From: Pseudomonas sp. sp1636
GTDB taxonomy: Bacteria > Pseudomonadota > Gammaproteobacteria > Pseudomonadales > Pseudomonadaceae
Assembly (NCBI RefSeq): GCF_030376615.1
Contig: NZ_JARRAB010000009.1
Span: 1-64,000, forward strand
DNA: 64,000 nt
Direction: 5' to 3'
The position numbers were made by a program, and so were the translations under genes. Shown piece after piece: positions 19,241-25,825 of this stretch. Below the pieces are notes generated by a model. The model worked only from the letters and a program-made list of their open reading frames with translations. It was not told the origin of the DNA and ran no database searches. The number at the start of each line of letters is the position of its first letter. Position 1 is the first letter of the stretch.

Positions 19241-20071
19241 ATGAAAAACACCGCCTATCGATTATTCAAGAAACCGTTTTTTGGCCGCTTTGCCAGGCCC
19301 TGGCGCTGGCCGGAAAGCGTCGACCAGGATCACTGGCAGCGTTTGAGTGTCGACAGTCAATCCGGCGCCCGCATTGCCGCGCTGTTGGCGCCTGCACACA
19401 CACCGCAGGCCAAGGGCGCGGTGCTGATGTCCCATCCCATGGGCGTGGTGGCCAAAGGCTTCTGGATGAAATATGGGCACGCCGAACTGCTACGTCAGGC
19501 GGGCTACCACGTGATGGTTTTCGATTTGAATGGCTTTGGTGAAAGCACCTCCACCACCATGGACTATCCACTGGATGTGCTGGCCGCCGGGCAAGCCTTG
19601 CAAGCCCGCTACCCCGACTTGCCCGTGGCGGTAGTGGGTGCCTCCATGGGCGCGGCCATGAGCGTGTGTGCCATGGCGCAGCCTGAACACCCCTTCAAGG
19701 CGGCGGTGCTGGAGTCGGCGTTTCCGACCTTATTGCATTTTTGGTCCCGCTACCCGATCCCCAAGTTGGGCATACAGCTTTCCAAAATAGTTTATCCCGC
19801 CGGCGAGCGCAGTTTGCGCCCGACCCATGCCGCCGAAAACCTAGTGGGCAGCCCAGGTCTGTTGATGATTTATGGCGACGCCGATGAATTCACCCCGGTT
19901 AAAGATGGGGAACTGTTATGGCAAGCCCTGAGGCACAGAACGCAAACGGAATTCTGGCAAGTGCCAGGGGCCACGCATACCCATGCGTATGCCGCGCAAC
20001 CCAAAGAATACGCTGAAAAAGTCATTGGTTTTTTGGATAAGCAGTTGGTTGTCGGCAAGCTGGCGTCCTGA
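19241..20071 (+). CDS. Alpha/beta hydrolase
   Basis: 276 residues. Motifs: SHPMGVVAKGFW (oxyanion loop, about residues 64-75), VVGASMGAAMS nucleophile elbow near 130, YGDADEFTPV acid, and PGATHTHAY with the catalytic His. It appears soluble; the basic N terminus (KNTAYRLFKKPFFGRF) is not a clear signal peptide. The start ATG at 19241 has only a weak ribosome-binding sequence (CGGGATTGCC). Followed after 52 bases by a thioesterase; both are divergent from the GlxA regulator. The pair could process an ester or thioester substrate, but its identity is not evident. Confidence 0.82.
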   Translation: MKNTAYRLFKKPFFGRFARPWRWPESVDQDHWQRLSVDSQSGARIAALLAPAHTPQAKGAVLMSHPMGVVAKGFWMKYGHAELLRQAGYHVMVFDLNGFGESTSTTMDYPLDVLAAGQALQARYPDLPVAVVGASMGAAMSVCAMAQPEHPFKAAVLESAFPTLLHFWSRYPIPKLGIQLSKIVYPAGERSLRPTHAAENLVGSPGLLMIYGDADEFTPVKDGELLWQALRHRTQTEFWQVPGATHTHAYAAQPKEYAEKVIGFLDKQLVVGKLAS

Positions 20072-20123
20072 GTCGAGTTTGTGGTCTTTGATTTTTCATT
20101 TATTAACTAATTAGGGATGAATT

Positions 20124-20918
20124 ATGAGTTTCGGCGATACCATGGCGGCGGTACGTGAAAGCGCTTCGCGCACAGTGACCATTCCCGAAAAATGGGGGCA
20201 GGGTCGAGCTACCTTTGGCGGCATGGTGGCCGCTGCCATGTACGAGAAAATCACCCCGCAGGTGGCGCAAGGCAGACCGGTTCGCTCCATCATGGTGTCG
20301 TTTGTCGCCCCCGTTGCCCCGGGTGCAATGGACGTCATCGTCAAAGTATTGCGTGAAGGCAAAGCCGCCACCCAAGTGCAAGCCACGGCCTATCAAAACG
20401 ACCAGGTCTGTGCCGTGGTGCTGGCCAGCTTCGGTGGCGACCGGGAATCCATGGTGCGGGTGGAACCTGACAAGGCACCGGTTTTTTACGCCCCGGATGA
20501 GGTGCAAGCCTTCCCATTTATCTCCGGGTTGACCCCGGACTTCACCCGCTATTTCGATTACCGCTATACCCTGGGCAAGATGCCGTTCATGGGGACGGAG
20601 CAAACGGCAATGGGCGGTTGGATCAGGTTGCGCGAAGACGCAGAGGGCGCCATCTCGGTGGCGGAACTGTTGGCCCTGCTGGACGCTTGGCCGCCGGCCG
20701 TTTTCAGCATGTTGAAGAAACCCGCCTCGGGCAGTTCGTTGACCTGGGCTATCAGCTTTGTGGAAGTGCCGGCCGATTGCAGCGCCAATGACTGGTGGCA
20801 ATACCAGGCGGACATTCAAGGCTCGGCAAACGGCTATAGCCATATCGATTCCACCCTGTGGGACAAGAACGGCAAGGTGGCCGTGGTCAGCCGACAGACA
20901 GTGAGTGTGTTTGGCTGA
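20124..20918 (+). CDS. Acyl-CoA thioesterase family protein (TesB/double hot-dog type)
   Basis: 264 residues with two hot-dog halves: WGQGRATFGGMVAAAMYEKI near residues 27-46 and RPVRSIMVSFVAPVAPGAMDV in the first, GGWIRLREDAEGAISVAELLALLDAWPP-like helix in the second, and the terminal SHIDSTLWDKNGKVAVVSRQT typical of the TesB-like thioesterase superfamily. It should cleave acyl-CoA. Start ATG at 20124 with AGGGATGA upstream. Likely cotranscribed with the hydrolase; base composition is lower in GC than the chromosomal core. Confidence 0.82.
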   Translation: MSFGDTMAAVRESASRTVTIPEKWGQGRATFGGMVAAAMYEKITPQVAQGRPVRSIMVSFVAPVAPGAMDVIVKVLREGKAATQVQATAYQNDQVCAVVLASFGGDRESMVRVEPDKAPVFYAPDEVQAFPFISGLTPDFTRYFDYRYTLGKMPFMGTEQTAMGGWIRLREDAEGAISVAELLALLDAWPPAVFSMLKKPASGSSLTWAISFVEVPADCSANDWWQYQADIQGSANGYSHIDSTLWDKNGKVAVVSRQTVSVFG

Positions 20919-20984
20919 TAAAGACGCTTGGCGGCGTCTGACGTTTTGCTGTGCCCAACCCAGCCAGCCGACAGCCTTGCAGCC

Positions 20985-21092
20985 AGTCGCAGAGGCGGGC
21001 GGACAAGTAAGGATTGTCCACCCTCCCCAACCCTCAAGTTCGCGTAGGGTGGATGGCCACCCCGTGGAAAACCCGCGCAGCGTTTCCGCCAC
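20985..21092. repeat. GTAGGGTGGA-type dispersed repeat, copy in the 20.9-21.4 kb gap
   Basis: The pattern GGACAAGTAAGGATTGTCC, then CGTAGGGTGGA, then GTGGAAAACCCGCGCAGCG is repeated with small changes at 23418-23505. Inverted GGACAA/TTGTCC and GGTGGA/TCCACC-like pairs indicate a palindromic repeat family. Together with short-element copy 2 it fills the 468-base gap between the thioesterase and the isochorismatase gene; no gene is seen there. Confidence 0.65.
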
Positions 21093-21133
21093 TGCTCATC
21101 GAGGCATGGGTTTGCTCTGCTCCCTTTTCTCTA

Positions 21134-21381
21134 GGCTATGTCCTAGTTACGTGTTGCAAACACTTAACGTGGGGCGTTAATGCTGAAGGCTTTGCGCTGT
21201 CCACCCTGGCAGCGCGCGCCTTGTAGCCCGGATGCAATCCGGGGAAGGCTTGTGCGGCTGCCAGCGCTTCCCGGATTGCATCCGGGCTACGGGGTGGCGA
21301 GTACTGCTGATCCTGCCCACACCAGCATGCGCAGCAGACAAAACCTGCCGCCTCCATGCAACACCTAGCGGGTACAGAGCC
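21134..21381. mobile_element. MITE-like non-autonomous element, copy 2
   Basis: 248 bp with the same ends as copy 1 (left GGCTATGTCC...TACGTGTTGCA, right ...GCAACACCTAGCGGGTACAG then AGCC) and an exact 8-bp target duplication TTTCTCTA at 21126-21133 and 21382-21389. The right duplication contains the stop codon of the isochorismatase gene. The interior differs from copy 1: it holds the GTAGCCCGGATGCAATCC / ATTGCATCCGGGCTAC inverted repeat (21223-21290). Confidence 0.78.
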
Positions 21382-21386
21382 TTTCT

Positions 21387-21950
21387 CTACGGCATTCGCG
21401 CAGGCGAGCCAAACTGCAGCTCATCCGTGCTCAGCAGCTGCACGAAGGGGCCGCCCAGGGTCAGGTTGTGGTGCTCGATGATGGTCTGGGCCGAGGCCAC
21501 GGGCGTGTCCATGCAAGTGTGCGCGTCTGCCACCAGCACCGGCTGCAGGCCCAGCTCCGCCGCCATGCGGCAGGTGCTGTCGATGCAATACTGGGTCTTC
21601 ATGCCGGCGATGACCAATCGATCGACGCCGGCAGAGGCGAGCCGCTCGGCCAGGTCGGTGGCGAAGAAGCAGCTCGGCCGGGTCTTGTCGAATAGCCAGT
21701 CCGTCGCCGCCTCCACTTCCAGCTCGGGCAGCAACTGCCAGAGCGGGCTGCCCGGCTCGATGGGCGAGCCCGCCGGCCCGCTGTGCCGCGCGGCAAAAAT
21801 CGGGGCGTCGGCGCTGCGCGCCTTACCGATCAGCCGGTTGATATTGGCCAGGACGCGCTGCCCCTGGTAGGGCCGCTCCGGGCCGTGGAACAGGCCGACC
21901 TGCATATCGACGATCAACAGGGCAGGGCGCTTGGCGGCGGGGTTGGGCAT
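21387..21950 (-). CDS. Isochorismatase-family cysteine hydrolase
   Basis: 187 residues, cytoplasmic. The catalytic triad of the family is present: Asp in LLIVDMQVGLF (about residue 14), Lys in DKTRPSCFF (about 89) and Cys in IAGMKTQYCIDSTCR (about 121). Members hydrolyse amides or ethers such as nicotinamide, N-carbamoyl compounds or isochorismate. The ATG at 21950 follows AAGGAGAGACACC. Upstream on the same strand is a Thr-rich leader ORF and a terminator, which may attenuate this gene. Its stop codon lies in the duplication generated by the adjacent short element. Confidence 0.85.
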   Translation of the reverse strand: MPNPAAKRPALLIVDMQVGLFHGPERPYQGQRVLANINRLIGKARSADAPIFAARHSGPAGSPIEPGSPLWQLLPELEVEAATDWLFDKTRPSCFFATDLAERLASAGVDRLVIAGMKTQYCIDSTCRMAAELGLQPVLVADAHTCMDTPVASAQTIIEHHNLTLGGPFVQLLSTDELQFGSPARMP

Positions 21951-21987
21951 GGTGTCTCTCCTTGATATGCCAGTCAGGACGGAGAAA

Positions 21988-22020
21988 CGAAAAGGCCCCG
22001 TCCATCGCTGGCGGGGCCTT
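21988..22020 (-). terminator. Terminator between leader ORF and isochorismatase gene (possible attenuator)
   Basis: Perfect 9-bp stem AAGGCCCCG / CGGGGCCTT with an 11-base loop, followed on the minus strand by TTTTCGTTTC. It stands between the leader ORF stop (22039) and the gene start (21950). The immediately upstream CCGACCCC can alternatively pair with GGGTCG...GGGG within the leader ORF, which would allow an antiterminator-type choice. Confidence 0.6.
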
Positions 22021-22038
22021 GGGGTCGGTTCGCTTTTT

Positions 22039-22116
22039 TCAGCTCAACGATTCACCCCACGACCCGCCATAAGCGGTCGCGGTAGTCGTGGTGGTGTCGA
22101 GCATGATCGGCTTCAT
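22039..22116 (-). CDS. Candidate 25-residue Thr-rich leader peptide
   Basis: Small ORF read as MKPIMLDTTTTTATAY followed by GGSWGESLS and a TGA. Five consecutive Thr codons plus one more, a Tyr and a Trp are concentrated just before a GC-rich region and a terminator, the layout of transcription attenuators. A promoter-like TTGACA (22147-22152) and TAGTCT (22123-22128) with 18-bp spacing would start transcription nearly at the ATG, so translation could be leaderless; there is no clear ribosome-binding sequence. I know no described leader of this sequence. Confidence 0.4.
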   Translation of the reverse strand: MKPIMLDTTTTTATAYGGSWGESLS

Positions 22117-22122
22117 GGGGGC

Positions 22123-22152
22123 AGACTAGTGGCTGGCCATGCGGGCTGTCAA
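22123..22152 (-). promoter_or_regulatory. Promoter-like -35/-10 upstream of the leader ORF
   Basis: On the minus strand a perfect TTGACA is followed after 18 bp by TAGTCT. It points to the leader ORF and isochorismatase gene. Confidence 0.45.
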
Positions 22153-22330
22153 CGCTGAGCCTGGGCTGTCCTCGGTAACGCGGGCAGCCATTGCCACATT
22201 TGTCATAAATCCCGATCAGCCGCAGGGGTTGAGCCTGTGCCTTGCTCCGTCCTAACCCACAAACCTTGCGACAAAGCGCCTAGCGGATGCAATTGAATAT
22301 CGTGGGTTTATGGCCCGATTCACAGCAAAA

Positions 22331-22364
22331 AACCAAGTTGCGCAATAACTTGCGCAACTTGGTT
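22331..22364 (-). terminator. Strong terminator of the small two-gene operon
   Basis: Perfect 15-bp arms AACCAAGTTGCGCAA / TTGCGCAACTTGGTT around TAAC, followed on the minus strand by TTTTGC giving a run of six T. It lies 45 bases past the stop of the QslA-like gene. A related TGCGCAAAAACTTGCGCA core occurs at 29388-29405. Confidence 0.85.
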
Positions 22365-22408
22365 GATAGCTGCCGGCGTACTGGCCTGCAGCGAGTAACG
22401 CCCTAGGT

Positions 22409-22705
22409 TCAAAGGCTCAAACAGGTCTTCCTGGCCTGATGATTACCGCCGAACGGCGAACACAAACGCTGGTGCACCCGGCTGAGGAAACCGACCTCGA
22501 AGGCCCGCCGTTGCAGCCCGCCAGGCAGCACGTCGCGCTCGATGATCAGGTTGGCCCACAGCCAGCCGGTGTCGTCGTTGCTCAGCCAGGTCTGGGCGCA
22601 GGTCACGCCCTTGTCGAAGGCCTGCTGGCAATCCCACGGCCACTCGATCGCCGCGCCGCTCTGGCCGTCGTGGCTGGGCAGGTAACTGGTACAGGGCTTA
22701 GTCAT
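22409..22705 (-). CDS. Small protein resembling QslA (LasR antiactivator) family
   Basis: 98 residues, no signal peptide. The core IEWPWDCQQAFDKGVTCAQTW followed by SNDDTGWLWANLIIERDVLP and RRAFEVGFLSRVHQRLC recalls the small helical QslA-type proteins annotated in pseudomonads; QslA of P. aeruginosa binds LasR and blocks it. I recall this pattern rather than having aligned it. The ATG at 22705 overlaps the stop of the upstream 89-residue gene (ATGACTAA), so the two are translationally coupled. The unit is preceded by a C4-like RNA leader and ended by the 22331 terminator. Confidence 0.55.
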   Translation of the reverse strand: MTKPCTSYLPSHDGQSGAAIEWPWDCQQAFDKGVTCAQTWLSNDDTGWLWANLIIERDVLPGGLQRRAFEVGFLSRVHQRLCSPFGGNHQARKTCLSL

Positions 22706-22967
22706 CGCCAGCCCTCCCCTGTGCCAACGAACTGCGGTACAGCACCACCACATCGTTGAGCAGCTCGCGGGCGTTCTGGCAGAGCTCGTGCAAGTCCGTT
22801 GCGGCGGGTGCAGCCACTCCCGAGCGAGCCAGAATGTTGAACATCTTGTGCAGCATCGCCACCCGCAACTCGGCCGCCGCCTGAAAATGACAGGCAGTGA
22901 CAGTGCCGCAATCAAGCGGCTCGACACGTTTCGGGAAGGGGATAACAACAGGGTTGGAACTAGTCAT
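22698..22967 (-). CDS. Small hypothetical protein upstream of the QslA-like gene
   Basis: 89 residues, unrecognised. Predominantly helical (FQAAAELRVAMLHKMFNIL, DLHELCQNARELLNDVVVLY) with no membrane segment. The ATG at 22967 has CTGGAGGTGCGTC upstream, a good ribosome-binding site. Its start overlaps the stop of a 28-codon upstream ORF by 8 bases (ATGACTAG), and its stop overlaps the next gene start, so three ORFs are chained. A helical small protein beside a QslA-like one could be another protein-protein regulator; nothing more can be said. Confidence 0.6.
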   Translation of the reverse strand: MTSSNPVVIPFPKRVEPLDCGTVTACHFQAAAELRVAMLHKMFNILARSGVAAPAATDLHELCQNARELLNDVVVLYRSSLAQGRAGDD

Positions 22968-23046
22968 GACGCACCTCCAGGGCGGAGGCGGATGACAAAC
23001 AGCAAAGCCCAAGGTGGAGCCCTTGGGTAAAAGGTGGGTAGCGCAT
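22960..23046 (-). CDS. 28-codon upstream ORF coupled to the small operon (orfX-like)
   Basis: ATG at 23046 with AGGAGCATAAGGAAA just upstream; the ORF ends TAG at 22960-22962, overlapping the start codon of the 89-residue gene. The peptide starts MRYPPFTQGLHLG and looks unconstrained, so translation rather than product may matter. In phage P1 the short orfX overlapping ant has exactly this role: C4 RNA blocks its ribosome-binding site and thereby the coupled gene. The upstream RNA here contains GGCTCCTTAA, complementary to this ORF's AGGAG region. Confidence 0.45.
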   Translation of the reverse strand: MRYPPFTQGLHLGLCCLSSASALEVRHD

Positions 23047-23068
23047 TTTCCTTATGCTCCTCGAACTG

Positions 23069-23190
23069 ATTAAGGAGCCGTCACCGCCGTTCTGACACGG
23101 TTGGGTGGCGGACCGTACGGGGGTCAGAAACCGGCGTCCGAGGGAACCGGCCAGGCCGAAGCCTGCCCCGCACGGCCCACCATAGAAATG
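23069..23190 (-). ncRNA. C4-antisense-like structured RNA in the leader
   Basis: On the minus strand GGTGG...CCGTGCGGGG (about 23181-23166) pairs with CCCCGTACGG...CCACC (about 23123-23104), closing a junction that holds a hairpin AGGC-TTCG-GCCT (23164-23153) and a second GCCGG/CCGG-type hairpin. Just downstream is GGCTCCTTAAT (23079-23069), an anti-ribosome-binding sequence complementary to the start region of the short ORF. Three-way junction, UUCG loop and anti-SD element resemble my memory of the phage-derived C4 antisense RNA family. Assignment needs a covariance-model search. Confidence 0.5.
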
Positions 23191-23203
23191 CGATAGCCAG
23201 ACA

Positions 23204-23236
23204 CAAAAAAAGCGCCGGCTATTCAGCTATGGCGCT
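23204..23236 (-). terminator. Terminator preceding the C4-like RNA
   Basis: AGCGCC/GGCGCT arms with an inner GGCT/AGC pairing, followed on the minus strand by seven T and TGTGTC. It may end a short upstream transcript from the 23240-23340 region or cause partial attenuation ahead of the C4-like segment. Upstream GGCCACGG/CCGTGACC at 23269-23290 forms another hairpin. Confidence 0.65.
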
Positions 23237-24219
23237 ACCGCGCCCCAGACAGTCAGGTTCTGACACCCGGCCACGGGATTGACCGTGACCGGCGCACTCT
23301 AGCCCCGTGCGGAGTGATGGGCAAGCCCGAAGGGCGATAGCAATCAGTCAGGTTGACTTGAGCCGGCCATGAGTGGCTTGGTTCGGTCTATCCTGACTGG
23401 CAGGAACCGGCCAATCGCAGAAGCTGGTGGACAAGTAAACGTTGTCCACCCTACACAGCCGTCAAATCCACGTAGGGTGGAAAACCCGCGGAGCGTTTTC
23501 CACCTGTGCCGTATTCAGGCTACCTGGCTGGCCGATCACAACCGGCAGCAGCCGGCCCGGAGCAGGCGGTGGCGACAGGCAGAAAACGGCCAAGAGCTGC
23601 CCATCAGCATCAATACCGTGATCCCCGATTGTTCCTCCAATCTAGCTCCCTTTCCAAGAACGCTCTTCAGGGCGCAGCGAAATGAACGTCGTCTAAGGCG
23701 GGGCGCTTGTGAGACGTTTTAATCGTGAGAGCTGTTTCTGTCTGCTGGGAATGCTCCAGACGGTAGCAGCCACTTTTCCTGCTGTGGAAAATTTTAATTG
23801 GGCGACGAACGGTACACTGGTGAAAAACACAGTATTGGCGGGGCGTTGCGAAACTTACCCCAAATTAACCCACAGATTTATCCACAGGCAGTCGAGATTT
23901 ATAGGCTTGCGCTTGTGCAGACACCGCACTATCTTGTGTTTCAAGCGCTGAAGACACCTATATGTTGGGTTTTTCAGCGTAGCTACTGCCTCGAATGAGG
24001 GCTGAGCAGAAGGTAAAGTCTGCGAATGAGTACGTAGAAGTTTGGCGACCGAAACGTACCCATTCGCACCACCAGAGGCCAGACGGTAGTGACCGTGCTA
24101 GATCCTGATAAGGGTTCACATTGAGCCAACAAGTGGCGGAAGCGTCAACTGCTCAACTGCTGAACGGTTCTCCTTTTAGGGTTTGGTTCTACTGAACCGG
24201 CAACATAGGAGAGCCTATC

Positions 24220-24465
24220 ATGCCAAATTCCAAGCAAACGTCCTCAGGCGTCGCCAAGCAGGCGGCGGAAACGCTGCGTGACCCGAATGCATCGGCCATC
24301 GCCAAGAGTCTCGCTGGGTCAGTCCTTTCCCAGTCCTCTTCGTCCAAAGAAACCGGAAAAGCGATGGAGGCGAAAGCGTCTCGGGTGCTCCTGTCGGAGA
24401 AGTACAGCGAGACCACCAAGGCTCTCGCTGCCTCAACCCTTTCTCAGTCCAACAAGAAGCGCTGA
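24220..24465 (+). CDS. 81-residue internally duplicated protein, first gene of the TIR operon
   Basis: Unrecognised function. Two tandem repeats of about 33 residues are visible: the first has AKQAAETLRDPN then AKSLAGSVLSQS, the second EAKASRVLLSEK then TKALAASTLSQS. Each looks like a pair of short helices rich in Ala, Ser and Lys; the protein is basic and has no membrane segment. I have seen similar K-S-L/V-A-G-S-x-L-S-Q proteins annotated as hypothetical in many bacteria. ATG at 24220 with CATAGGAGAGCC upstream. It precedes the Cas2-like gene by only 9 bases, so the two are almost surely cotranscribed. Possible roles include an adaptor or regulator of the TIR protein; untested. Confidence 0.75.
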   Translation: MPNSKQTSSGVAKQAAETLRDPNASAIAKSLAGSVLSQSSSSKETGKAMEAKASRVLLSEKYSETTKALAASTLSQSNKKR

Positions 24466-24474
24466 GGAGGAGTC

Positions 24475-24741
24475 ATGGCTACATATCTCGTCACCTATGA
24501 CCTCAATAATCCCGGGCAGCGGCATAGCCAGATTCTGAAGGCTGTTAAGGAATACCCTTGGGCTCGACTCTCAGAATCTTCATATGCAATCGAAGCCGCG
24601 GCCTCGCCTCAACAGATTTTCAACTCGTTATCCGGTTATCTGGACAAGAACGACAACCTGTACGTAATCAGCCTGTCTTGCCCCTACTACGGGCAAGGTC
24701 CTCAAGATGTTAACGACTGGCTAACTAACAAGCTCCGCTAG
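24475..24741 (+). CDS. Cas2/SinR-like ferredoxin-fold protein
   Basis: 88 residues. The start ATYLVTYDLNNPGQRHSQIL, a central WARLSESSYAIEA strand pair and the end LYVISLSCPYYGQGP fit the Cas2/VapD-like ferredoxin fold annotated as SinR-family protein. The Asp of YDLN corresponds to the conserved residue of Cas2 nucleases. No cas1, CRISPR array or other cas gene is present, so it is not an adaptation module; toxin or RNA-binding roles are known for VapD relatives. ATG preceded by GAGGAGGAGTC. Lies 24 bases before the TIR gene. Confidence 0.7.
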   Translation: MATYLVTYDLNNPGQRHSQILKAVKEYPWARLSESSYAIEAAASPQQIFNSLSGYLDKNDNLYVISLSCPYYGQGPQDVNDWLTNKLR

Positions 24742-24765
24742 TAAGGCGGAAGCAGGAGGTGATCT

Positions 24766-25548
24766 ATGGCAATTAGTCAGGCTGAATTGCTGCGTCGCAT
24801 TCGTGAGGCGGAGCGCAAAGCACGGCAGCAGCTAAATCGTGAGGTTGACCGGGTAAATCGTGAAAACAAGCGGCGAGTTGAAGCTCACAATCGTCAGATT
24901 GATGCACATAACCGAAAGGTTCAGGCGCAGATAAACGCCCATAACCACAATGTTGAAGCGCACAATCGAAAAGTTGAGGTTGAAGTCAATGCGCACAACC
25001 GCCGTGCTGCTCAGCACAACGCAAAGCTCATTGCTGAACTTAATCGCAGCTTACGTTCGTCCACGGGCTCGCTCCAATACACCGACTCAGAGAGGCAACT
25101 GGCGGATCGGGTGCATCAGGCAGTTGCGTTCGCCGACCCTAGGGAATACGACTCGTTCTTGAGCTATGCCCGGATTGATGGTGCTCACATGGCAGGCGAA
25201 CTGCGGTCCTGTTTGGAGGGGCTTGGGGTGGCTGTTTGGTTTGATGAGGTAGCCATTGTTCCAGGCCGAAGCCAGTCACTTCAGATGGATGCAGGCTTGA
25301 GGAAGGCTAGAACCGGTATAGCGCTGTTGACCCCGGCATATCTTACTGGGAGGTTCTGGACCGAGCGGGAGTTGGGGGCTTTGCTGAACAAATCCACTCT
25401 TATTCCCGTGCTTCACGGCGTTACATTTGATGACGTTAGGCAATACAGCGGGATACTGCCTGATCTCGCTGGCTTTACGACTGCTCATGATTCTGTTGCT
25501 GAGATTGCGGAAAAGATTGCAGCGGCTGTTCTTCCTTTTGAGGAATAG
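24766..25548 (+). CDS. TIR-domain protein with His-Asn-rich N-terminal coiled coil
   Basis: 260 residues. Residues 1-105 form a long basic coiled coil with an AHNR-type motif repeated about six times at 7- and 11-residue steps (EAHNRQI, DAHNRKV, QAQINAHNHNV, EAHNRKV, EVEVNAHNRRA, AQHNAKL). Residues about 127-255 are a TIR domain: EYDSFLSYARIDG, a VAVWFDEVAIVPGRSQ loop, GIALLTPAYL, and FWTERELGALL, in which Glu202 (W-x3-E-L) is the likely NADase catalytic residue. Bacterial TIR proteins often deplete NAD or make cyclic ADP-ribose signals in phage defence. Start ATG has AGCAGGAGGTGATCT, an excellent ribosome-binding site. Third gene of the operon; the trigger is presumably sensed by the coil or by the two small partners. 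Confidence 0.85.
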   Translation: MAISQAELLRRIREAERKARQQLNREVDRVNRENKRRVEAHNRQIDAHNRKVQAQINAHNHNVEAHNRKVEVEVNAHNRRAAQHNAKLIAELNRSLRSSTGSLQYTDSERQLADRVHQAVAFADPREYDSFLSYARIDGAHMAGELRSCLEGLGVAVWFDEVAIVPGRSQSLQMDAGLRKARTGIALLTPAYLTGRFWTERELGALLNKSTLIPVLHGVTFDDVRQYSGILPDLAGFTTAHDSVAEIAEKIAAAVLPFEE

Positions 25549-25825
25549 GGCGGTCGCATATCTTTGTAAGGGGTGGCTACCGTCAGCACCCCCGTGCAAA
25601 TACGGCTGCCCGCCTTGAAAACTTTGCACTTACAGACAGCTCCGGCGATCAGCTAGCAAAAGTGTCTGTAGGCTGAATCGCCCCTGATTTCGTAAACGCC
25701 CTCGACGGTCCGCTCCTGGCCGATAGCACCCCTTGGATGCAGTCCGCTTTCGGCCCAGGCTGTGTCAAAAGACTGAATGGGATAACCTTGCACCACGAAT
25801 CAACCATGAAGCTGCGAACTGAACG
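25549..25825. other. Gap after the TIR gene with decayed mobile-element-like sequence
   Basis: 277 bases without a gene. The segment TTTCGTAAACGCCCTCGACG, CTCCTGGCCGATAGC and GGCTGTGTCAAAAGAC (about 25689-25773) looks like the ends of decayed insertion or repeat elements common between Pseudomonas genes; recognised from memory only. Confidence 0.3.

Larger units (their letters stand above)
23047..24219. other. 1.2-kb stretch without a protein gene
   Basis: Holds the C4-like RNA and terminator (23069-23236), a GTAGGGTGGA-type repeat (23418-23505), and one perfect DnaA-box sequence TTATCCACA at 23878-23886 in an AT-richer patch. The short open frames at 23369-23722 and 23709-23998 are built partly from the repeat, lack ribosome-binding sites and are not called. 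A GGTTC-tact-GAACC hairpin (about 24185-24198) sits just before the next gene. Confidence 0.6.

Noticed and set aside
23878..23886. Perfect DnaA box TTATCCACA as sign of a replication origin
   Set aside because: Only one box, no iterons, no replication gene nearby; chance occurrence is likely.
23369..23998. Short plus-strand ORFs before the TIR operon
   Set aside because: Composed partly of the GTAGGGTGGA repeat, no ribosome-binding sites, no family resemblance.
24475..24741. Cas2-like gene as part of a CRISPR-Cas locus
   Set aside because: No cas1, no effector genes and no repeat-spacer array in the window.
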